NCBI RefSeq assembly: GCF_001887355.1 | Contig: NZ_MPIN01000018.1 | Span: 124,001 to 188,000, forward strand | From: Cystobacter ferrugineus | Lineage (GTDB): Bacteria > Myxococcota > Myxococcia > Myxococcales > Myxococcaceae | DNA: 64,000 nt | Direction of reading: 5' to 3' | Shown here: in pieces, positions 25,533 through 34,437 of the stretch | How positions within the stretch are numbered: the stretch's first letter is position 1 | Layout: every line of letters begins with the position of its first letter | Notes under the pieces: generated by a model | What the model was told of the DNA's origin: nothing | The model's database searches: none | The model's input: only the letters and a program-made list of their open reading frames with translations | Position numbers and translations under genes: made by a program

Positions 25533-26774
25533 TCAAGCGCTCGCGTGAGCGCCCGGCGCGGGCTCCGTGCGGAGCCGCAGGGACTTGAGGCCCCGGAGGG
25601 CGAAGTGCGGCACCTGCTCCAGGTGCTGGCCCGGGGCCAGGGAGAGCTTGCGGTCCGGCGTGAGCAGTTCCTCCAGCGCCACCTTGGCCTCCAGCCGCGC
25701 CAGGGGCGCTCCGAGGCAGAAGTGGATGCCGTGGCCGAAGGCGACCTGGCCCACCACATTGCGTGTCACGTCGAAGCGATCCGGATCCTGGAACTTGCGC
25801 GGGTCGCGGTTGGCGGAGCCGAAGAGCAACAGGACGCTCGCCCCCGCGGGGATGCGCGTGCCGGACACCTCCACCTCCTGCGTCGTCTTGCGGAAGAGCG
25901 CCTGCGCGGCCGAGTCGTAGCGGAGCATCTCCTCCACCGCGTTGGGGATCAGCGAGGGCTCGCGCGTGAGCCGCTCCAGTTGATCCGGATGGCTCAGCAG
26001 CGCGCGCATGCCGTTGCCGAGCAGGTTGGTGGTGGTCTCGTTGCCCGCCACGAGCAGCAGCCGGCAGAAGGCGACCGCGTCGTCCACGGAGAGCAGGCCC
26101 TCGCGCACGCCGTTGTCCAGCAGCGCCTGGATGAGATCCTCCCGGGGCTGCTGGCGGCGCGCTTCCAGGGCCCGCGCCATGTAGTCGGCCATCTCGCGGG
26201 CGCTGCCCTCGATGCCGGACAACTCCGCGCCCTTGGCGAGCGCGTAGGAGGTGGCGATGGCGTCATCGGACCAGAGCTTGAACTCGTGCCGGCGCTCCGG
26301 CTCCACGCCCAGCATCTCCGCGATGACGATCATGGGCAGCGGCTCGGCCAGGTCCTTGATGAGATCGAACTCGCCCGAGCGGGGGAGCTGGGAGATGAGC
26401 TCGCGGGCGAGCTGACGGATACGGGGCTCCATCTCGGCGATGCGCTTGGGGGTGAAGGCCCGGGTCACCAGGTTCCGGGTCTTCGTATGGGTAGGCGGAT
26501 CCTCGCTGATGAGGACGCCCCGGCGGAAGGAGCGCACGGCGGTGGGGGCCACCCTCTCCGCCGCGTCGAGCTGCTCTGGCCGCACGATGGCGCGCGCGGA
26601 GGAGAAGACCGCCGGGTTCTTGGTGATGGCGACGACGTCCTCGTAGCGGCTGACGATGTACCAGCCGAGCTGCTCGTTGAAGTAGACGGGGGCGTTCTCC
26701 CGGAGCGTCGCGTAGTACGGATAGGGATCGGCCTGCACCGCGGACATCAAGGGGTTGTAGTCACTGGCGTGCAT
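25533..26774 (-). CDS. Cytochrome P450, bacterial class I type
   Basis: The 413-residue soluble P450 has the I-helix motif VAGNETTTN, the ExxR pair EEMLR, the PERF-like region DPDRFDV and the heme loop FGHGIHFCLG with Cys353 as axial ligand. It has no N-terminal membrane anchor, as expected for bacterial monooxygenases fed by ferredoxin. No ferredoxin gene is adjacent. It is about 50 bases downstream of a TetR gene read in the same direction, so control by that regulator is likely. ATG at 26774 fits the family N-terminus (MHASDYNPLMSAVQADPYPYY); an earlier GTG at 26813 would add 13 residues. The substrate is unknown. A terminator lies behind it, so it is probably not part of the RiPP operon. 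Confidence 0.92.
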   Translation of the reverse strand: MHASDYNPLMSAVQADPYPYYATLRENAPVYFNEQLGWYIVSRYEDVVAITKNPAVFSSARAIVRPEQLDAAERVAPTAVRSFRRGVLISEDPPTHTKTRNLVTRAFTPKRIAEMEPRIRQLARELISQLPRSGEFDLIKDLAEPLPMIVIAEMLGVEPERRHEFKLWSDDAIATSYALAKGAELSGIEGSAREMADYMARALEARRQQPREDLIQALLDNGVREGLLSVDDAVAFCRLLLVAGNETTTNLLGNGMRALLSHPDQLERLTREPSLIPNAVEEMLRYDSAAQALFRKTTQEVEVSGTRIPAGASVLLLFGSANRDPRKFQDPDRFDVTRNVVGQVAFGHGIHFCLGAPLARLEAKVALEELLTPDRKLSLAPGQHLEQVPHFALRGLKSLRLRTEPAPGAHASA

Positions 26775-26823
26775 GGGAATAGGGGCTTTCTTGAGGGGTA
26801 GGGGGGCGACCACGGGTTGCGAC

Positions 26824-27468
26824 TCAGCGCTTCTTCCCCGCCCCCTTCAGGAAGAAGTCGCGAAAGGGTTCCATCAGCGCGATGAGCGGACCGGGTGAGT
26901 CCGTGTACCGGTCATGGACGATGGCGGAGCGGAGCATTCCGAGCAGCAGCGCCGGATAGAGCGCCGCGAACTCGGGCTTGAGCACGCCCTCGGCCACGCC
27001 GCGCCGCACGAGCCGCTCCGCGCAGGCGTGGACGTCGTCGAGTCCCGAGCCACTCCGCTTCTCCGCCGCGCTGGTGTGGCGAGGAGCGGTCATCTCGCCC
27101 TGGACGAGGATGGAGAAGAAGCGGCGGTGCTGTTCCAGGAAGGTGAGCGTGGCGCGCAGGAAGGCATCGAACTCCTCGTGCCAGGGCTTGCCCCGGGCTC
27201 CTTCGCTCACCTCGTCCAGCACCTTCACGAGCTCCGCGCGACGGCGGGCCATGAGCGCGGCGAGCAACTCCTCGCGGTCCTCGAAGTAGTTGTAGAGCGT
27301 GCCCACGGCCACGCCCGCCCGCTTCGAGATGTCCTCGATGCGCGTGCCGCCCACTCCCTGCTCGGCGAAGACCTGCTCACCCGCTTCGAGGAGGGCTTGT
27401 TCCGTCTCCTCGCGCAGGCGTTCCCGGAGTGTCTTCGTTCCCGGCTCGGGTGGTGAGCGTTTCTTCAT
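26824..27468 (-). CDS. TetR/AcrR-family transcriptional regulator
   Basis: The 214-residue repressor has the TetR helix-turn-helix at about 18-64 (ALLEAGEQVFAEQGVGGTRIEDISKRAG, with the recognition end VAVGTLYNYF), then an all-helical ligand domain. A perfect 14-bp palindrome lies 5-18 bases upstream of its ATG and is the obvious operator, so it should repress itself and the P450. The divergent small gene at 27677 could also respond. The ligand is unknown and probably relates to the P450 substrate. Confidence 0.92.
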   Translation of the reverse strand: MKKRSPPEPGTKTLRERLREETEQALLEAGEQVFAEQGVGGTRIEDISKRAGVAVGTLYNYFEDREELLAALMARRRAELVKVLDEVSEGARGKPWHEEFDAFLRATLTFLEQHRRFFSILVQGEMTAPRHTSAAEKRSGSGLDDVHACAERLVRRGVAEGVLKPEFAALYPALLLGMLRSAIVHDRYTDSPGPLIALMEPFRDFFLKGAGKKR

Positions 27469-27472
27469 TGGA

Positions 27473-27486
27473 TGAAGATATCTTCA
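27473..27486. promoter_or_regulatory. Palindromic operator candidate for TetR
   Basis: The perfect inverted repeat tgaagatatcttca, flanked by GG and CC on the two sides, sits immediately before the TetR start codon. Position, length and symmetry fit a TetR autorepression site. Confidence 0.7.
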
Positions 27487-27676
27487 CCCAGAGGCAGGAA
27501 CAAGCGGGTGCGCAACGCCAGGGGCGGAGTGCCGCACGGGCGACCTCCGCTCTGTTGACAGCCCGTCATCCGGGCGGTGGGGCGGGCGCTTCGCCTGTCG
27601 CGGGGGAAGGTGATGCTTGGAGTGCGGCGCTCCACCGGAGGGAGTGCCTGCTTCGGGTGGGGACGAGAGGAACGTC

Positions 27677-27940
27677 ATGGCCCTGCGGAACGACTACAAG
27701 GACGTGCTCGACGTTGCGAAGAACGTGGGGGCGAAGGTCGAGTCCCGCGAGGAGAACGGCAAGCTCATCATCCAGGGGACGGTGGAGCACGCCTGGGATC
27801 GGGAGCGCATGTGGGATCAGATCAAGGCCAAGCACGCCAACTGGCAGAACGAGATCGTGGTGATGCTGAACGTGACTCACGCGGAGCCCTACGGTGTGTA
27901 CACCGTGAAGCTGCCGCCCAAGTCGATCGCCACTTCTTGA
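27677..27940 (+). CDS. Small protein, BON/LysM-like domain
   Basis: This 87-residue protein contains a single alpha/beta module (VAKNVGAKVESREENGKLIIQGTVEH, then VVMLNVTHAEPYGVYTVK) recalling the BON part of LysM/BON or phospholipid-binding domains. The call is weak. The ATG has GAGAGG seven bases upstream; a longer frame from 27617 lacks this. It has no signal peptide. It is divergent from the TetR gene, separated by about 210 bases that contain the palindrome. Confidence 0.6.
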   Translation: MALRNDYKDVLDVAKNVGAKVESREENGKLIIQGTVEHAWDRERMWDQIKAKHANWQNEIVVMLNVTHAEPYGVYTVKLPPKSIATS

Positions 27941-28060
27941 GGTCGAGGGCAGGCCTTCTCGACGGGCCCGGTTCGGTCGTCTGCGGGCGGCAGCAAGGTG
28001 CTGTGCCGCCCCTTTTTCCGATGCCTCCGCAGCCGAGCTATGTAGGCTGCGGGCATCTCG

Positions 28061-28636
28061 ATGAACACGCGCGAACTCCTCATCAAGGCCACGGACTTCC
28101 TCGCGGGGATGGGGAGCACCCCTCAATCCCAGGAGCAGCAGGAGTTTCTGGACGTCATCTTCGACGCCCTTCTCTTCATCGAATCCACGGGTCAGACATA
28201 CGTCTTCGAGGACTATCGCAAACACCTCGTGTCCGATGATCCTCCGCGCGTGGTCGCGTCCTTCAACACGCGTGAGGAGGCGGATTCCTGGCTGAGCGAA
28301 CTCGCGGAGCCGCCTTCTTCCGCCTACGTCCTGGTGGCGGACCAGTATCATCATCTCATCTACATTCGAGAGAAGAACCACCGCCGCCTCTTTCCTCATC
28401 CTGTCCTCGAGTATTATCTCGGCACACGGATGCGCGAGGGATTACCCCCGCCCGTGGCATCCTTTGGAACGAGGGGAGAAGCTGAATCGTGGCTCCAGGG
28501 GCAGACCTCGCCGCCCAGACAGGTCGTCATCCAGATTTCAGGCGAGCCCTACCTCGCCGTGTATCATCCCAACATCAATCATCGATCAATATACCCATTC
28601 TCCATCGCCGCTCGCGTGGAGGTGCCTGAAGGATAG
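28061..28636 (+). CDS. Internally duplicated protein of unknown function
   Basis: The protein (191 aa) holds two copies of a roughly 50-residue unit. They run VASFNTREEADSWLSEL..AYVLVADQYHHLIYIREKNHRRLFP at about 65-110 and VASFGTRGEAESWLQGQ..VVIQISGEPYLAVYHPNINHRSIYP at about 140-185. No signal peptide or known family is recognised. Codon use is visibly less GC-extreme than its neighbours. It could be a myxobacteria-specific gene. A helical N-terminal part (1-60) precedes the repeats. Confidence 0.7.
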   Translation: MNTRELLIKATDFLAGMGSTPQSQEQQEFLDVIFDALLFIESTGQTYVFEDYRKHLVSDDPPRVVASFNTREEADSWLSELAEPPSSAYVLVADQYHHLIYIREKNHRRLFPHPVLEYYLGTRMREGLPPPVASFGTRGEAESWLQGQTSPPRQVVIQISGEPYLAVYHPNINHRSIYPFSIAARVEVPEG

Positions 28637-28701
28637 GAGTTGGAGTCCGTCGGAGCGCCCTCCGACGCCGTCAGTCGTCGCTCCCCAGGGGCTGGCTGTC
28701 T

Positions 28702-29541
28702 TCAATCGAGAATTGTCTTCAGCCTGGCCAGGGCCTCGGCGGGGAGGCGGTGGCCGACGAGTGACAATCCTCGCAGGGACAGGGGCCGGTAGACCGCGGC
28801 CGCGTCCGGTGGGAGCGCCGCGAGGTGTGCCGCTACTACCTCCGCGTCTCCCCGGGCGATGGGCCCTGTGTAACCCGCCGCGAGGCCCCGCGCCTCCACC
28901 CCCCGCAGCGCCGAGCGCGTGAGGGGCAACAGCGCCGCGAGCGCCTCCTCCTCGGAAATGCCCGCCACGCGCAGGGCCTCCACGGCCGCGGACAGGGCCG
29001 CCACCACGCCCCCGGCGCTCAGCACCGCCCCGGCATGGTAGGCCGCCCGCTGCCGCTCCTTCACCCGGAGCGCATGCAGTCCCACGTCCTTCGCCATCCG
29101 CTCCAACACCTCGCGCAGCCAGCGCGAGCGGGTGCTCAGGGCCACCGAGTTGCCCGCCAGCGAGTCGCGCGCGTCCGACACCGCGACGAGCGGGTGGAAG
29201 GAGCCCAACACCCGACCCCGGGGCGCACCGAGCGCCTCCAACGACAGGGCTCCCGCGCAGTGCACCAGGGCCGCGCCCCGCGCGAGCCGGGGCTTCCACT
29301 CCTCGGCCGCCGGGGACACCGCCTTGTCCGGCACGCACAACAGGCACACACGGGCACTCGCGATGTCCTTCTCCGTCGCGAGCCCGAGCCCCCAGTCCCT
29401 CACGCGGCGCCGCGCCTCCTCGGAGCGCGCCCACACGCGCACGGGCCAGCGCTTCGCGGAGAGCGCCAGCGCCAGCGCGCCACCCAGCCGGCCCGCGCCC
29501 ACCACCACCACCCTCGGGCGACTGGGACGCGCGGCGCTCAC
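28702..29541 (-). CDS. Rossmann-fold and DUF2520 domain protein
   Basis: The 279-residue protein begins with VVVVGAGRLGGALALALS, a NAD(P)-binding Rossmann motif, followed by a C-terminal helical DUF2520 domain (AYHAGAVLSAGGVVAALSAAVEAL). Such proteins resemble ketopantoate or pyrroline-carboxylate reductases, but their substrate is not settled. GTG start, four bases after the ClpA-like gene's stop, so probably co-transcribed with it. The final Leu-rich helix carries no motif I recognise. Confidence 0.85.
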   Translation of the reverse strand: MSAARPSRPRVVVVGAGRLGGALALALSAKRWPVRVWARSEEARRRVRDWGLGLATEKDIASARVCLLCVPDKAVSPAAEEWKPRLARGAALVHCAGALSLEALGAPRGRVLGSFHPLVAVSDARDSLAGNSVALSTRSRWLREVLERMAKDVGLHALRVKERQRAAYHAGAVLSAGGVVAALSAAVEALRVAGISEEEALAALLPLTRSALRGVEARGLAAGYTGPIARGDAEVVAAHLAALPPDAAAVYRPLSLRGLSLVGHRLPAEALARLKTILD

Positions 29542-29545
29542 GGGC

Positions 29546-32173
29546 TCAACGCTCCTCGCGCTGGAACTGCAACTCCCCGGCCTGCACGCTCACCCGCACA
29601 CGGTCGCCCGTCATGAACTCGCCCGCGAGGATGCGCTCGGCCAGGGGGGCCTCCACCAGCCGCTGCACCACCTGGCGCATCGGCCGGGCGCCCAGCTTCG
29701 GATCGAACCCGCCCGACTTCATGAGCAGCTCCACCACGTCCGGCCCGGCCACGTACTCGATGCTCTTCTCCGTGGCGAGCCGCTTGCGGCTCTCGTCCAG
29801 GAGCAGGGTGGCGATGCGCGCCACGTCCGCCTCGCCCAGGGGACGGAAGGGGAGCCGCTCGTCGATGCGGTTCCACAGCTCCGGCGGCATCGCCTGGCGC
29901 GCGGCGTTGCTCGCCGCGTCCATGTCGCCCGCGGGCGTGGCGCTCTTGGCCAGCGGATTGCCGAAGCCGAGCAGCCGGCTCTTGCTGTGGAAGGCCTCCG
30001 CGCCCAGGTTCGTCGTGAGGACGATGACGGTGTTGGAGAAGTCGATGTGCCTTCCCTTGCCGTCCGTCAGCCGGCCTTCCTCGAGCACCTGGAGCAGCAG
30101 GAGCTGCACCTCGCGGTGGGCCTTCTCGATCTCGTCCAGCACCACCACGCACGAGGGGCGGCGGCGCACCGGCTCGGTGAGCTGCCCCCCGTCCCCATAG
30201 CCCACGTAGCCCGCGGGTGAGCCGATGAGGCGCGAGACGCCATGGCTCTCGGACATCTCGCTCATGTCCAGACGCACCAGCAGGTCCTTGCTGCCGAAGA
30301 GCACCTCGGCCAGCGCGCGCGCCATCTCCGTCTTGCCCACGCCCGTGGGGCCGAGGAAGAGGAAGGAGCCCATGGGCCGGCGCGAGGCGAAGCCCGCGTA
30401 GTTGCGGCGGATGACACGCGAGATGCGGGAGATGGCGTCCTCGTGGCCGATGACGCGCTCGCCCAGGTCCGCCTCCAGCCGCAACAGCCGCGCCGAGTCC
30501 GTCATCAACAGGCGCTCCTCGGGGATGCCGGCGATCTTCGCCACCACGCGCGCCACGTCCCCGGCCTCCACCAGCTCCTTGCCCTCGCGCTTGCACCGCG
30601 AGCCGGCCAGGTCCACCACGGAGATGGCCTTGTCCGGCATGAACCTGTCCGTCACGTAGCGCGACGCCAGCGACGCGGCGGCCACCAGCGCCTCGGGCTC
30701 GTAGCGCAGGCCGTGGTGGTCCTCGTAGCGGCCGATGATGCCCTGGAGGATCTCCACCGTCTCCGGCACCGACGGCTCGTGCACCACCACGGGGGTGAAG
30801 CGCCGCTCGAGCGCCGGATCCTGCGAGATGAACTTGCGGTACTCGTCGTGCGTGGTGGCGCCGATACAGGGAAACTCCCCCCGCGCCATGGCCGTCTTCA
30901 GCTCGTTGGCGGCGTCCTGGGGTCCCTCTCCCGTGGAGCCCGCGCCCACCAGCGTGTGGATCTCATCGATGAACACCACCACGCGGCCGTCCGCCCGCCG
31001 CACCTCTTCCTTGAGGGCGTTGAGCTTCTCGGAGAAGGCGCCGCGCAACTGGGTGCCCGCCACCAGCGTGGCCATGTCCAGCTCGATGAGAATTTTCTCC
31101 GCGAGGCTGCCGCGCAGCTCCAGGAGGCGCTGAGCCACGCCCTCCACCACCGCCGTCTTGCCCACGCCCGCTTCGCCCAGCAGGCACGGGTTGTTGGTGC
31201 GCCGCTTGCCGAGCACGTCGATGACTTCCTCGATCTCCTTGGCACGGCCCACCACCGGGTCCAGCTTTCCCTCCTGGGCGAGCCGGCTCAGGTTGCGGCC
31301 CTGCGAGGTGAGCACGGGGAAGCGCTTCTCGTCGAGCACCAGGGGCGCGGCGGAGCGGGCCGGAGCCGCCGGACGGGAGGCGGGCGGAGGCGTGGGAGCG
31401 GGGCGGGGGGCCGCCGGAGGGGTGGCCGGAGCGGCCACGGGGGCGGCTGCCGTCGAGGGCGTGGCCGTCGAGGGAGCCGCCGTCGGGGGCGGTGCCGTCA
31501 CGGGAGCGGGTGCCGCCGGAGGGGGAACGGGCGCGGGGGTGCGCGAGGGAGCGCGGGCCGCGGGCGGCGAGGGGGGCGCCACGTCCTCGTGCACCTCGTC
31601 GATGAGATCTCGCGGGGAGAGGGCGGGCCGGGATGGCGCGCGCAGGGGGGGCAGGGGGCGCGACACGCTCGCGGCGAGGATGGAGGGAGGGGGAGCCGAG
31701 GGGGGCGAGCCCGGAGGCCGGGTGGGCCGGGGCATCGTCAGGGGCATGTTCGTGCGGCCCGGCTGGTAGCGCCGGGGCGTGCTCCCACTGACGCAGTAGG
31801 AGAGCGCCGTGTTGGCCAGGTTCATCAACGGCGAGCACGTCTTGGCCAGCAGATCCCTCGCGGTGCAGGGCACGCGCGTGAACGCCACCAGCAGGTGCAG
31901 GCAGTCCGCCTCGCGCGAGCCGATGCTCTGGGCGATCTCCCGCGCCCGCATGCACAGGGTGCGCACCAGACCGTCCTGCTCCGCGTCGTGCGCCGGCAGT
32001 TGCTCCAGGAGGTTGTCCTCGTTGACCCCTTTTTCCCGAAGGAGCAACTGAGCCCGGTTCTCCACCGTGAAGAGAGCCAGCAGCACGTGCGCAGAGGTGA
32101 GCTTGTGCTCAACGCTCTGGGCGATGTCCGAGGCTTCGTGGAGTACCTGAGCGAAATCCGAGCTGTCGACCAT
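29546..32173 (-). CDS. ClpA/ClpC-type AAA+ unfoldase with long disordered linker
   Basis: This 875-residue protein has a Clp_N repeat domain (1-130), then about 150 residues of Pro/Ala/Ser-rich linker, D1 with Walker A GEAGVGKT (333-340) and Walker B FIDEIHTLVGAG, and D2 with Walker A GPTGVGKT (608-615) and Walker B VLDEIEKAH. There is no long coiled-coil middle domain, so it is ClpA-like rather than ClpB. D2 contains LGFG, matching the ClpP-docking loop [LIVM]-G-[FL], so coupling to ClpP is likely. The linker is unusual. Its ATG has GGAG six bases upstream. The DUF2520 gene follows at once. Confidence 0.88.
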   Translation of the reverse strand: MVDSSDFAQVLHEASDIAQSVEHKLTSAHVLLALFTVENRAQLLLREKGVNEDNLLEQLPAHDAEQDGLVRTLCMRAREIAQSIGSREADCLHLLVAFTRVPCTARDLLAKTCSPLMNLANTALSYCVSGSTPRRYQPGRTNMPLTMPRPTRPPGSPPSAPPPSILAASVSRPLPPLRAPSRPALSPRDLIDEVHEDVAPPSPPAARAPSRTPAPVPPPAAPAPVTAPPPTAAPSTATPSTAAAPVAAPATPPAAPRPAPTPPPASRPAAPARSAAPLVLDEKRFPVLTSQGRNLSRLAQEGKLDPVVGRAKEIEEVIDVLGKRRTNNPCLLGEAGVGKTAVVEGVAQRLLELRGSLAEKILIELDMATLVAGTQLRGAFSEKLNALKEEVRRADGRVVVFIDEIHTLVGAGSTGEGPQDAANELKTAMARGEFPCIGATTHDEYRKFISQDPALERRFTPVVVHEPSVPETVEILQGIIGRYEDHHGLRYEPEALVAAASLASRYVTDRFMPDKAISVVDLAGSRCKREGKELVEAGDVARVVAKIAGIPEERLLMTDSARLLRLEADLGERVIGHEDAISRISRVIRRNYAGFASRRPMGSFLFLGPTGVGKTEMARALAEVLFGSKDLLVRLDMSEMSESHGVSRLIGSPAGYVGYGDGGQLTEPVRRRPSCVVVLDEIEKAHREVQLLLLQVLEEGRLTDGKGRHIDFSNTVIVLTTNLGAEAFHSKSRLLGFGNPLAKSATPAGDMDAASNAARQAMPPELWNRIDERLPFRPLGEADVARIATLLLDESRKRLATEKSIEYVAGPDVVELLMKSGGFDPKLGARPMRQVVQRLVEAPLAERILAGEFMTGDRVRVSVQAGELQFQREER

Positions 32174-32200
32174 TCAGACTCCAGAAGGCGAGCAGGCGAG

Positions 32201-32229
32201 CACATACACCCTTCGGATCCGCGCGGCAA
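32201..32229 (-). promoter_or_regulatory. Putative sigma-70-like promoter for the ClpA-like gene
   Basis: On the minus strand, ttgccg and tatgtg lie 17 bases apart and 28 bases before the ATG. The match to -35 and -10 consensus is only partial (4 and 3 of 6). The intergenic region (32174-32395) is divergent and must hold a promoter for both sides. I see no clear site for the rightward gene. Confidence 0.3.
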
Positions 32230-32395
32230 AATTTCCGTTACAGGCCGCTACACCTTGACTCTGCCCTGGGCGATGATGGTGGGGAAGAGGCAAGCCGCCT
32301 GCCTGTTGGGGGTGACAGGGGTCAGGCGCATTTGCAATGAAGTGCGTCCTCCCGCGTACATTCTCGCGCCGCCTCCGACCACCTCCTCCTTGACT

Positions 32396-33112
32396 ATGAT
32401 CTCACTCGCTCAACCTGCCCGGGTGCTTCTCGATCCGCTCGACGCGACACGCGTCGCGGTCGAGGCCCATCGCTGGGTGTGGCCCCTGCTGCTGCTCGTC
32501 CTCTGTGTGTCCGCCTCGGGCATGGCGTTCTCCCTGCGCTGGAACGCGAGCGCCTCGGTGGTGCAGCAGTTGCAGATGACGGGCCAACTCGATCGGATGA
32601 CGGAGAGCGAGCTGTCCGAGGAGATCCAGAGCGCTCCGCGCAAGGCGCTGATCATGGGCCTCCTCAAGGGAGTGCTCGTCATGCCGCTGCAGACGCTGCT
32701 CCTGGCGGCGCTGCTGTGGGTGTGCGCGTGGCTGTTCGACCGGAGCGCTCCCTTTGGCCGGCTGCTGTCGGCGGCGGCGCTGGCGATGCTGCCCATCGCG
32801 CTCTACCACCTCGTCTTCACGATCTGTGCCTTCGCCCAACCCTCCCTGTCCGAGGCGCGCGTGCAGGATCTGGTGCCCTCGAGCCTGGCCGTGCTGGAGG
32901 GCCTGTCGCCCAAGGTGGAGCGGGCGCTGCGCGGGGTGGACTTCTTCAACCTGTGGAGCGTGTTGCTGCTCGGGCTGGGCTTCTCCGCGGCCACGGGCAT
33001 GAGCCGGACCCGGGCGGTGGTGCTCGGGTGCGTCCTCTATATGATGTTCATCGGCGTGGTCTTCGTGGGGCTGCCCGGCATCGCGGCGGCGAAGATGGGA
33101 GGTGCGGCATGA
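32396..33112 (+). CDS. Yip1-family membrane protein
   Basis: The 238-residue protein starts with an amphipathic stretch and has about five hydrophobic segments (WPLLLLVLCVSASGMAFSL, LLLAALLWVCAWLF, LAMLPIALYHLVFTI, LWSVLLLGLGFS, VVLGCVLYMMFIGVVFVGLP), the layout of the YIP1 family. It overlaps the TolC gene by 4 bases and heads the efflux operon, so a role in assembly or lipid handling at the inner membrane is possible. This is unproven. ATG at 32396 is preferred; a TTG lies two codons upstream. Confidence 0.8.
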   Translation: MISLAQPARVLLDPLDATRVAVEAHRWVWPLLLLVLCVSASGMAFSLRWNASASVVQQLQMTGQLDRMTESELSEEIQSAPRKALIMGLLKGVLVMPLQTLLLAALLWVCAWLFDRSAPFGRLLSAAALAMLPIALYHLVFTICAFAQPSLSEARVQDLVPSSLAVLEGLSPKVERALRGVDFFNLWSVLLLGLGFSAATGMSRTRAVVLGCVLYMMFIGVVFVGLPGIAAAKMGGAA

Positions 33113-34437
33113 ACGCGCTCATGCTCGCGGCGGTGCTCGCCGCCGCTCCCACGCCCATCCAGCTCGAGGAGGCGCGGGCCCGCAGCCGGGAGAACACCCA
33201 GTCGCTCACGGCCCTGCTCCAGGTGGCCGTCGCCGAGCAGGATGTGCGCATCGCGCGCTCCTCGCTGCTGCCCCAGGTGGGCCTCCAGGTGGGGGCGACG
33301 GGCGTGTACGCGGGTCCCTCGCGCAGCTACAACGTCGTGCCCTCGCCGGGGGGTGGCTACGTGAACCAGCCGGTGGACGTGCCAGCGGCGTCCTTCTTGG
33401 ACTACGGCGTGGCCGTGTCCATCCGCCAGGTCATCTATGACCGGTCCATCTGGGCGCGGCTGGAGCAGAGCGGCGCCCAGCTCGAGTCGCAGCGGGGCCA
33501 GGCGCTGGAGGATCGGGACGCCAGCGAGCTGGAGGGCATCCAGCGCTTCTTCCTGCTCTACCGCACCCAGGCCACCATCCAGGTGCTGCAGGCCAACGTG
33601 AAGCGCAGCGAGGAGCAGCTCGAGCGCGCCCGGGCGATGTTCGAGGCGGGCCGGGTGGGCAAGGCCGAGGAGCTGTCCGCGCAGGTGAACCTGGGCAACG
33701 ACCGCATCGCCGTGGTGACGCAGCTGTCCCAGCTCGCGGGCAACCAGGTGCAGCTCGCCACGTGGCTGGCCCTGCCGGGTGCCGAGGAGGTGGCGGCGGT
33801 GGAGCCGGAGCTGCTGCGCCAGACCCCCGCGCCGGCCATTCCCCTGTCGCAAGCGCTCGAGGAGGCGCGGGCCCGCCGTCCGCTGTTGGTGGCGCTGCGC
33901 GAGCAACTGCGCGCCTCGGAGCTCCAGGAGAGCATCGCCCACGCGGGCTTCCTGCCGCAGCTGTCCCTCTCCGTGGACTTGCAGCGCGGGGGTCCGGACG
34001 CGGACATCGTCTTCCTCCAGCCGCGGTTGCAGAACTCGGTGCGCGGGGGCATCGCGCTGTCGTGGGATTTGTTCAACGGCTGGGCCACGACGGCGCAGCA
34101 GGGCCGGGCCCGCGCCCAGAGCCGGGTGGCCGAGCTGAACCTGCGGCAGGCGGAGCGGGATCTGGAAGGGCAGGTGCGCCAGGCGCATGCGACGCTGGAG
34201 GCGCAGATCGTCGCCACCGAGCTGGCCGAGGCCAACCGCAAGGCGGCCGCCGATGCCCTGGCGCTCGCCAGCGAGCGCTTCAACGCGGGCGTCAGCTCGA
34301 CGCTCGAGGTGCGCGACGCGCAGCTCAAGCTCACGCAGGCGGAGCTGACCCTGCTCGAGAACAGGATTGATGTGGAGATCGCCCGTTTCGCGCTGATGCG
34401 CGCCATGGGAACGCTGAATCCGGGAGAAGCGAAATGA
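33109..34437 (+). CDS. TolC-family outer-membrane efflux protein
   Basis: This protein (442 aa) has a short signal (MNALMLAAVLAAAPTP) and two long helical halves with the alternating pattern of outer-membrane efflux proteins (SRENTQSLTALLQVAVAEQDVRIARSSLLPQVGLQ and SERFNAGVSSTLEVRDAQLKL). It should form the outer-membrane channel for the downstream MacA-like adaptor and ABC parts. The ATG overlaps the Yip1 stop with GGGAGG upstream; its own stop overlaps the adaptor start. The partners are all present in this operon. Confidence 0.93.
   Translation: MNALMLAAVLAAAPTPIQLEEARARSRENTQSLTALLQVAVAEQDVRIARSSLLPQVGLQVGATGVYAGPSRSYNVVPSPGGGYVNQPVDVPAASFLDYGVAVSIRQVIYDRSIWARLEQSGAQLESQRGQALEDRDASELEGIQRFFLLYRTQATIQVLQANVKRSEEQLERARAMFEAGRVGKAEELSAQVNLGNDRIAVVTQLSQLAGNQVQLATWLALPGAEEVAAVEPELLRQTPAPAIPLSQALEEARARRPLLVALREQLRASELQESIAHAGFLPQLSLSVDLQRGGPDADIVFLQPRLQNSVRGGIALSWDLFNGWATTAQQGRARAQSRVAELNLRQAERDLEGQVRQAHATLEAQIVATELAEANRKAAADALALASERFNAGVSSTLEVRDAQLKLTQAELTLLENRIDVEIARFALMRAMGTLNPGEAK

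Noticed and set aside
25300-25536. N-terminal extension of the RiPP precursor to 165 residues
   Set aside because: It would translate the hairpin repeats and the P450 terminator; the 86-residue reading is more sensible.
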